Below are positions 59,212 to 64,000 of a stretch of DNA of 64,000 nt, in pieces. Source of the stretch: Dawidia soli (GTDB lineage Bacteria > Bacteroidota > Bacteroidia > Cytophagales > Cyclobacteriaceae); NCBI RefSeq assembly GCF_018598185.1, contig NZ_JAHESC010000005.1:62001-126000 (forward strand), given 5' to 3'. A program made the translations under genes and the position numbers. Under the pieces are notes generated by a model. The model did not search any database, was not told where the DNA came from, and worked only from the letters and a program-made list of their open reading frames with translations. Within the stretch, counting starts at the first letter, position 1; every line of letters starts with the position of its first letter.

Positions 59212-60786
59212 ATGTTCTCTTCTCCTCACGCATTTTTCGTAAGACTGGCATGCCTGCTTGTGGTGTGCCTGACGACAGTCACTGCTTTTGCACAGGGCAC
59301 AGCGAATAAGATCTCGATACAGACGACCGGTCCACAAACCACCATCAGCAAACATATTTACGGCCATTTTGCCGAGCACCTGGGCCGGTGTATATACGGC
59401 GGTTTTTATGTCGGCGAGAATAACACCAAAGTGCCGCATGTGAAAGGTATTCGCAAAGATGTTATTGAAGCCCTCAAGCAACTGAACATTCCCAACCTGC
59501 GGTGGCCGGGCGGCTGTTTTGCCGACACCTATCATTGGAAGGACGGCGTAGGCCCTAAAGACAAACGCCCGAAGATCGTCAACGTGTGGTGGGGCGGTGT
59601 GACCGAAGACAATAGCTTCGGTACACACGACTTCCTCGACATGTGCGAGCTCCTGGGTACCGAGCCCTACCTTGCCGCGAACGTCGGCAGCGGCACGGTA
59701 CAGGAACTGACCGAGTGGCTGCAGTACGTAAACTTCGGCGGGGTAAGTCCCATGTCGGCGTGGCGTAAAGAGAACGGCCGCGAAAATCCCTGGAAAGTGA
59801 ACTACTGGGGTGTCGGCAACGAAGCCTGGGGGTGTGGAGGCAACATGAAGCCCGAGCACTACGCGAATATATACCGCCAGTACGCTACGTTTATGACCGA
59901 CTGGAACAACAGCAACAAGCTGTTCCGGATCGCCTCAGGGGCGAACGGTGCCGACTATAACTGGACGGAAGTACTCATGCGCGACATACCACACAACATG
60001 CTGGGCGGATTAGCGCTGCACCACTATTCCGTCATCGAGTGGAACAGCAAAGGCCCCGCCACGGGCTTCAGCGAAGAGCAATACTTCAAAACCATGAAGC
60101 AAGCCTGGCGCATGGAAGAGCTGGTGACGCGTCACAGCACGATCATGGACAAATACGACCCCGCCAAACGTGTAGCCCTGGTGGTGGACGAGTGGGGCGG
60201 CTGGTACGACGTAGAGCCCGGCACCAATCCCGGCTTTTTATTCCAGCAAAACACGATGCGCGACGCGATGATCGCCGGCATGACCCTGAACATCTTCAAC
60301 AACCACGCCGACCGCGTGCGCATGGCCAACCTCGCCCAGACCATCAACGTTCTCCAGGCCGTGATCCTCACCGACGAAGAAAAGATGATCCTGACACCCA
60401 CCTATCACGTCATGGAAATGTACAAGGTGCACCAGGATGCCAAACTGCTGCCGCTCACGCTACAAACAAAAGACTATGCCTTTGGCAACGACAAGCTACC
60501 CGCAGTATCGGCATCGGCATCTGTAGATGCACAGGGCCGTACGCATATCTCCCTGGTAAACGTCGACGCGAAGAATGCGCAGGACGTTAGTATCGACTTG
60601 TTTGGCGCAACGACGCATAAAACGGTTTCCGGCCGTATATTGACTTCGAAAACGTTACAGGATCATAATACATTTGACAAGCCGGCGAATATAAAGCCGG
60701 TCGCGTTTAACGACGCAAAGCTGAAAGGCGGAGCGCTGAATGTAACCGTGCCGCCGTTTTCGGTAGTTGTCCTCGAACTGAAATAA
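59212..60786 (+). CDS. Secreted alpha-L-arabinofuranosidase, GH51
   Basis: 524 residues. A signal peptide (MFSSPHAFFVRLACLLVVCL, cleavage near FAQ at 28) is followed by the GH51 (beta/alpha)8 barrel. Acid/base Glu204 is in WGVGNEAWGCGG and nucleophile Glu327 in VVDEWGGW. A C-terminal beta domain (about 400-524) ends in VVLELK. It removes terminal arabinofuranosyl residues from arabinoxylan or arabinan, in the periplasm since it has no T9SS tail. The arabinose released is then metabolised by AraABD. Probably under AraR control through the operator at 59178. Confidence 0.94.
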   Translation: MFSSPHAFFVRLACLLVVCLTTVTAFAQGTANKISIQTTGPQTTISKHIYGHFAEHLGRCIYGGFYVGENNTKVPHVKGIRKDVIEALKQLNIPNLRWPGGCFADTYHWKDGVGPKDKRPKIVNVWWGGVTEDNSFGTHDFLDMCELLGTEPYLAANVGSGTVQELTEWLQYVNFGGVSPMSAWRKENGRENPWKVNYWGVGNEAWGCGGNMKPEHYANIYRQYATFMTDWNNSNKLFRIASGANGADYNWTEVLMRDIPHNMLGGLALHHYSVIEWNSKGPATGFSEEQYFKTMKQAWRMEELVTRHSTIMDKYDPAKRVALVVDEWGGWYDVEPGTNPGFLFQQNTMRDAMIAGMTLNIFNNHADRVRMANLAQTINVLQAVILTDEEKMILTPTYHVMEMYKVHQDAKLLPLTLQTKDYAFGNDKLPAVSASASVDAQGRTHISLVNVDAKNAQDVSIDLFGATTHKTVSGRILTSKTLQDHNTFDKPANIKPVAFNDAKLKGGALNVTVPPFSVVVLELK

Positions 60787-60990
60787 CCATAGGTGAGGAC
60801 TTTGCGCCAGATGCAGCAGGTCAAAACCAGGGATATAGCAGAGATGTCGAACTGATACGGCACAGATAACGCACTGATGAAGCAGCCTTTAAGGCGCTGC
60901 TATATCGCTGCCATATCCGTGGCGGATGAATGCAAATACACTTCGTCTGATGTGCCGTTGATAGGACGCTGCTCTACGGAAGATAACAAG

Positions 60991-61014
60991 GAAAGAGGCC
61001 GGAAGGCCTCTTTC
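60991..61014. terminator. Hairpin with GGAA loop between GH51 and amylase genes
   Basis: GAAAGAGGCC (60991-61000) and GGCCTCTTTC (61005-61014) form a perfect 10-bp stem with a 4-nt loop. It lies between the convergent GH51 and amylase genes, 25 bp past the amylase stop, and can terminate both. No long T-run follows. Confidence 0.55.
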
Positions 61015-61038
61015 CCATTTAAAAGCTCTGGAAAACCA

Positions 61039-63654
61039 CTATCGCTCGATCAAAACCTTCTCTACCCGCACGGCCTCTGCTGTCCTTACTTTCACAAAAT
61101 ACAGCCCTCCGGGCAGGTCGTGCGTGATCACCCCCGAGCGCTTCACCCTCGTTTCCAGCACAGGCCGGCCGTGTACATCCTGGATTAGCACAGCCGCCGG
61201 TATGGCGTCGGGTAATTCCGGTACCTGCACATGCAGCTGATTGCCCCGGGCGGGATTGGGATACACCGCCACCGCCGATAAAGATCTCTCCTCATACACG
61301 GGCATCTCCGATGCTGCCGTGCGGCCGCCGGTGCTGACCGGTATTAGCTGCCATTGCGCGCTATACCAGCCCTCCTGTGCGCCGGCGTATTGCGCGGAGC
61401 CGGTTTGGCCTTCGACGTGGATGATGCTGCCGGTTTGCCAGTGGTTGCGCAGGCGTACATACGTGCCGTCTACGTTGTCCTGCAACCATTGGGCGCTCCA
61501 CCATTCCAGCGTTACCGCCGTGCATTGTACCGATCCGGTTTGGTTTTCAATGTGCATATACTCGCCCGTGCCGCGGTTCTTCAGCCAGAAGTAGTTGGCG
61601 TCGATGGCCACCTTCTGCCATTGGTAGTTGTTGTTGGCCGCGGTAGCGCCATAGCCCACGCTGCCGCCCGCATCGTACAGGTACGTGTTTTTCCAGCGGT
61701 TGCGGATGGTATAGTAGGTATCCGTCACCGGTGGCGTGCCGGGGTCGGCGTTGTACCACGTGTTGTTTTGATACCAGCCCGTGGTGCTGCGTATCAGGTC
61801 GGCCGTCTGGTTCGTGCCGTCGTTAAAGATCAGGTTCGTGGAGGTAACATTCGTAAAGGTATAGCTATACCAGCCGCCGCCGGCGTTGGCCATGCTTACC
61901 CCCGGCCAGGTAACGGTGGGGATCGATCCGGCCGGCAGGGTGTTCCAATAGTAGATGCGTAGGGTGGTGCCCCAACTGGCCGGCTTGTAGAAGTATACCG
62001 TAAACGACGATGCCGGAGTTACCGTGATGGCGGCGGTGGCCGTCTTGCCGCCACTTACCGTCGTGGCGGTAATGGTTGCGCTGCCGGTCGATACTCCTGT
62101 TACTAAACCGCTGCTGTTGACCGTTGCCACGGCGGTATTGCTCGACGCCCAGGTAACGGACTGGTTGGTGGCATTTGCAGGACTGACCGTGGCCGTAAGC
62201 TGCTGGGTAAGCCCCACCTTGATGCTGGCGCTTGTCGGGCTGACCGCCACCGACGCGACGGGCACGTCCGGCACATTGGCGTTGGTAAGCACCCGGTATT
62301 GAAAGTTCGACAGCGACTGTGTGGCGCCCGCCGTGAGCGTAACGGCCGCGCCCGTATAGGCATCGACATAACTGCCGGCCAGCGCCGCCGGGATCACATA
62401 GCTCGCACCGTTGTTCCGCAGGTTGGCCAGCACGACAACCTTCTCCGTGCCCGATACTTTGGTAAAGGCGCATACATCGTTATTGGAATACGTCGTGAGC
62501 GTGCCCCGGCGTACGGCGGTACTGTTGGTGCGGAAGGTCAGGATTTTGGTAAAATCGGCCGCCGCCGTTGGGTTGGCGCTCCAGTTGATCTTGACGGTAG
62601 TATACGGCCAGGGTATAGCCTGGTTAAAATCCACCTCCTGGCCGCTGGTCAGGAACGGCACGCCTCGCATATAGGCCGAAACCACGAAGTTCACGACGAC
62701 GCCCGCATGGTTCTGAAACAGCTGAAAGGGCAGGAAGCCGTCCGTGCGGGTTTCGGTGTCGTGGTTCGCGGTGTAACGCACTACCTGTTGGGCGGCGCCG
62801 GCATACGTATACTCGGTGTTGGTGACGGATTGAAACAAGGATACAGATCCGCCCTTGGCGACATCCTCCAGCGCATCGTAAAACCATTTATCGCCGAAGT
62901 TCATGTCAAAGCCCGCCTGGAAGTTCTCGATCCGGTCGCCTTCGGCAAACATCAGCAACTTGTGCGATGTGATGCCGCGCAGGTTGTTGATGACCGCCGT
63001 CCAGAAGGGCAGGGGGGCATTGTTGGCAAAGTCGCATCGGTAGCCGTCGATGTTGGCGGCAAAGATCCAGTAACGCATCGCGTCGATCATCGCGGCACGC
63101 ATCGTGGTATTGTTCATGTCGAGCGCGGCTACGTCGCTGAACTCCGCGAGCTGTTGAATGACGCCATTCACGCGTACGTACCAGTCGGGATGTTGGGTGA
63201 TCCACGGATGGTCCCACGACGTTTGGTTGACGACAAAGTCCAGCATGACCGCCATGCCCCGGCTGTGGGCGCCGTCTACGAGCGTACGCAGGTCGGTTAA
63301 CGAGCCATACTCCGCGCCAACCGCCTTGAAGTCTTTTACACAGTACGGTGATTGTGAGCTGCGCGCATCGGTGCCGTGCGGATAGAGGGGCATGAGGTAG
63401 ATCACGTTGGTGCCAAGGGCCTTGATCTGGTCCAGGCGGCTGATGACACCCTGCAGGTTGCCGGCCGCGCTGTAGGGGCGGATGTGTACCTGGTACATGT
63501 TCACATCGCGGGCATCGGGCACGCCCGAAAACGGGGTGCCGTATGGGGGCGGGTCCTGGGCGTATAGCGCCTGTGCCAGCAGCATCAGGAGTACTGCCAA
63601 CCCCTGGAGCCGGATTCGGAAAAGGGCGTAAAACAAGGGGAAACGTTCTTTCAT
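61039..63654 (-). CDS. Secreted multidomain alpha-amylase (GH13) with T9SS tail
   Basis: 871 residues. The signal peptide ends QALYAQ (about 33). The GH13 barrel (about 48-460) has region I DFVVNQ (139-144), nucleophile Asp208 in GYRCD, acid Glu238 in FAEGD and Asp299 in ANHD. A Big2-like Ig domain (about 465-547) is followed by a starch-binding CBM26-like module (about 548-640), a ricin-type beta-trefoil-like domain (about 650-775, RNRWKNTYLYDAGG) and a T9SS sorting domain starting VAVYPNPARG. It cleaves starch or related alpha-glucans outside the cell. Region I has Gln144 where most GH13 have His. Confidence 0.92.
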   Translation of the reverse strand: MKERFPLFYALFRIRLQGLAVLLMLLAQALYAQDPPPYGTPFSGVPDARDVNMYQVHIRPYSAAGNLQGVISRLDQIKALGTNVIYLMPLYPHGTDARSSQSPYCVKDFKAVGAEYGSLTDLRTLVDGAHSRGMAVMLDFVVNQTSWDHPWITQHPDWYVRVNGVIQQLAEFSDVAALDMNNTTMRAAMIDAMRYWIFAANIDGYRCDFANNAPLPFWTAVINNLRGITSHKLLMFAEGDRIENFQAGFDMNFGDKWFYDALEDVAKGGSVSLFQSVTNTEYTYAGAAQQVVRYTANHDTETRTDGFLPFQLFQNHAGVVVNFVVSAYMRGVPFLTSGQEVDFNQAIPWPYTTVKINWSANPTAAADFTKILTFRTNSTAVRRGTLTTYSNNDVCAFTKVSGTEKVVVLANLRNNGASYVIPAALAGSYVDAYTGAAVTLTAGATQSLSNFQYRVLTNANVPDVPVASVAVSPTSASIKVGLTQQLTATVSPANATNQSVTWASSNTAVATVNSSGLVTGVSTGSATITATTVSGGKTATAAITVTPASSFTVYFYKPASWGTTLRIYYWNTLPAGSIPTVTWPGVSMANAGGGWYSYTFTNVTSTNLIFNDGTNQTADLIRSTTGWYQNNTWYNADPGTPPVTDTYYTIRNRWKNTYLYDAGGSVGYGATAANNNYQWQKVAIDANYFWLKNRGTGEYMHIENQTGSVQCTAVTLEWWSAQWLQDNVDGTYVRLRNHWQTGSIIHVEGQTGSAQYAGAQEGWYSAQWQLIPVSTGGRTAASEMPVYEERSLSAVAVYPNPARGNQLHVQVPELPDAIPAAVLIQDVHGRPVLETRVKRSGVITHDLPGGLYFVKVRTAEAVRVEKVLIER

Positions 63655-63688
63655 AAAGTGTGGTGTTTAGTTTTTTTAGGACGTGGAA

Positions 63689-63729
63689 TTAACGTTTGAA
63701 TGGCTATATACAAACGTTTGCGTGCGCAC
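63689..63729. promoter_or_regulatory. LacI-type palindromes upstream of the amylase gene
   Basis: CAAACGTTTG (63711-63720) is a perfect 10-bp palindrome with the central CG typical of LacI-family operators. A degenerate copy, TTAACGTTTGAA, lies at 63689-63700 with its centre 22 bp away, and a perfect GTGCGCAC at 63722-63729 touches the first. All lie 35-75 bp upstream of the amylase ATG on the minus strand. Confidence 0.5.
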
Positions 63730-63845
63730 AATCAAAGCACGTCCATCACGCTGCCGGAATCAATTTGTCGGTAAAAAATCTAGAAATAAGATGCGCGATA
63801 AATGGCTAAGCGGTTCAGCCAGAGCGCGTTGCTGCCGGGGGCGAT

Positions 63846-64000
63846 CTAATGGCGATTAAGAGTGCTCGGATCGTTCACGGCGGGGTAGCCGGTCAGCGTT
63901 TGCAAACACTGCGCATTTTGCAGCGCATCGCCCAGGGTGTTGTTGAAGTATACATAGACGTCCTGGCCGGCCTTCAGACTGGCCCCGATATAGGTCGCAT
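63846..64000 (-). CDS. DUF72-family protein, C-terminus (cut by window end)
   Basis: Only about 51 residues are inside the window; the gene begins beyond base 64000. The frame reads ASLKAGQDVYVYFNNTLGDA and then LQNAQCLQTLTG before the stop at 63846. The pattern (D/R)VYVYFNN...A..NA..L is the conserved end of DUF72/YecE proteins, TIM-barrel proteins of unknown biochemical function. The gene lies on the same strand as the amylase, 190 bp upstream of it, and is probably separate. Confidence 0.75.
   Translation of the reverse strand, partial: ATYIGASLKAGQDVYVYFNNTLGDALQNAQCLQTLTGYPAVNDPSTLNRH

Noticed and set aside
1-64000. CRISPR arrays, insertion sequences, prophage genes and integrons
   Set aside because: I looked for regularly spaced repeats, transposase motifs, integrase motifs and phage structural genes and found none.

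Overview
The window looks like chromosomal DNA of a free-living member of the Bacteroidota, most likely the order Cytophagales (Chryseolinea/Ohtaekwangia-like). This is an inference from content. There are two SusC/SusD pairs, T9SS C-terminal sorting domains on secreted glycosidases, SprB-like repeats, DUF5777 and CRTAC1/UnbV proteins, -7 boxes of the Bacteroidota type TAnnTTTG, and an arabinose operon with a Nudix-type regulator instead of AraC. No insertion sequence, prophage, integrase, rRNA or CRISPR array was seen. One tRNA-Gly(CCC) is present.

Layout. 0-9.3 kb: a DoxX-like membrane protein, a lipoprotein, a T9SS-secreted GH18 chitinase with three discoidin domains, and a SusC/SusD pair, all on the plus strand. 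9.3-19 kb: the minus strand carries a second SusC/SusD pair, then an FG-GAP/UnbV lipoprotein and a DUF418 membrane protein. 19-30 kb: single genes and small units, including a Tat-exported metallophosphoesterase, an NlpC/P60 lipoprotein, an AraC remnant, an esterase, two LVIVD lipoproteins, a tandem universal stress protein, an ABM-domain protein and a divergent oxidoreductase/AraC pair. 30-39 kb: a WD40-caspase protein, an Omp85-like barrel remnant, then a run made of an ECF sigma factor, an inner-to-outer-membrane anti-sigma barrel fusion, a cytochrome-like SprB lipoprotein, YceI, a DUF5777 barrel and a COG4315-type lipoprotein. 39.9-44.5 kb: a tight four-gene exported operon ending in a three-block leucine-rich repeat protein that I cannot assign to any described system. 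44.5-54.2 kb: a GH43 glycosidase, the tRNA, an RDD protein, a porin, an LLM flavin oxidoreductase, a three-gene GT-C glycosyltransferase unit and an arginase-like/FUSC pair. 54.3-60.8 kb: araB-araD-araA, a Nudix AraR regulator and a GH51 arabinofuranosidase. 61-64 kb: a multidomain T9SS alpha-amylase and the C-terminus of a DUF72 protein cut by the window end.

How it fits together. Arabinose utilisation is the clearest module. GH51 releases arabinose, AraA/B/D convert it to xylulose 5-phosphate, and a Nudix regulator lies between the catabolic genes and GH51. A 19-bp inverted repeat (AATTGTA-N5-TACAWTT) sits in the araB promoter and again just before GH51, so it is probably the AraR operator. 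Both susC upstream regions carry the same 13-mer, TGTGTACGCACAC, which suggests a common regulator. The ECF/anti-sigma run probably senses an outer-membrane condition and controls an envelope redox module. The four-gene LRR operon is the best candidate for an undescribed envelope system.
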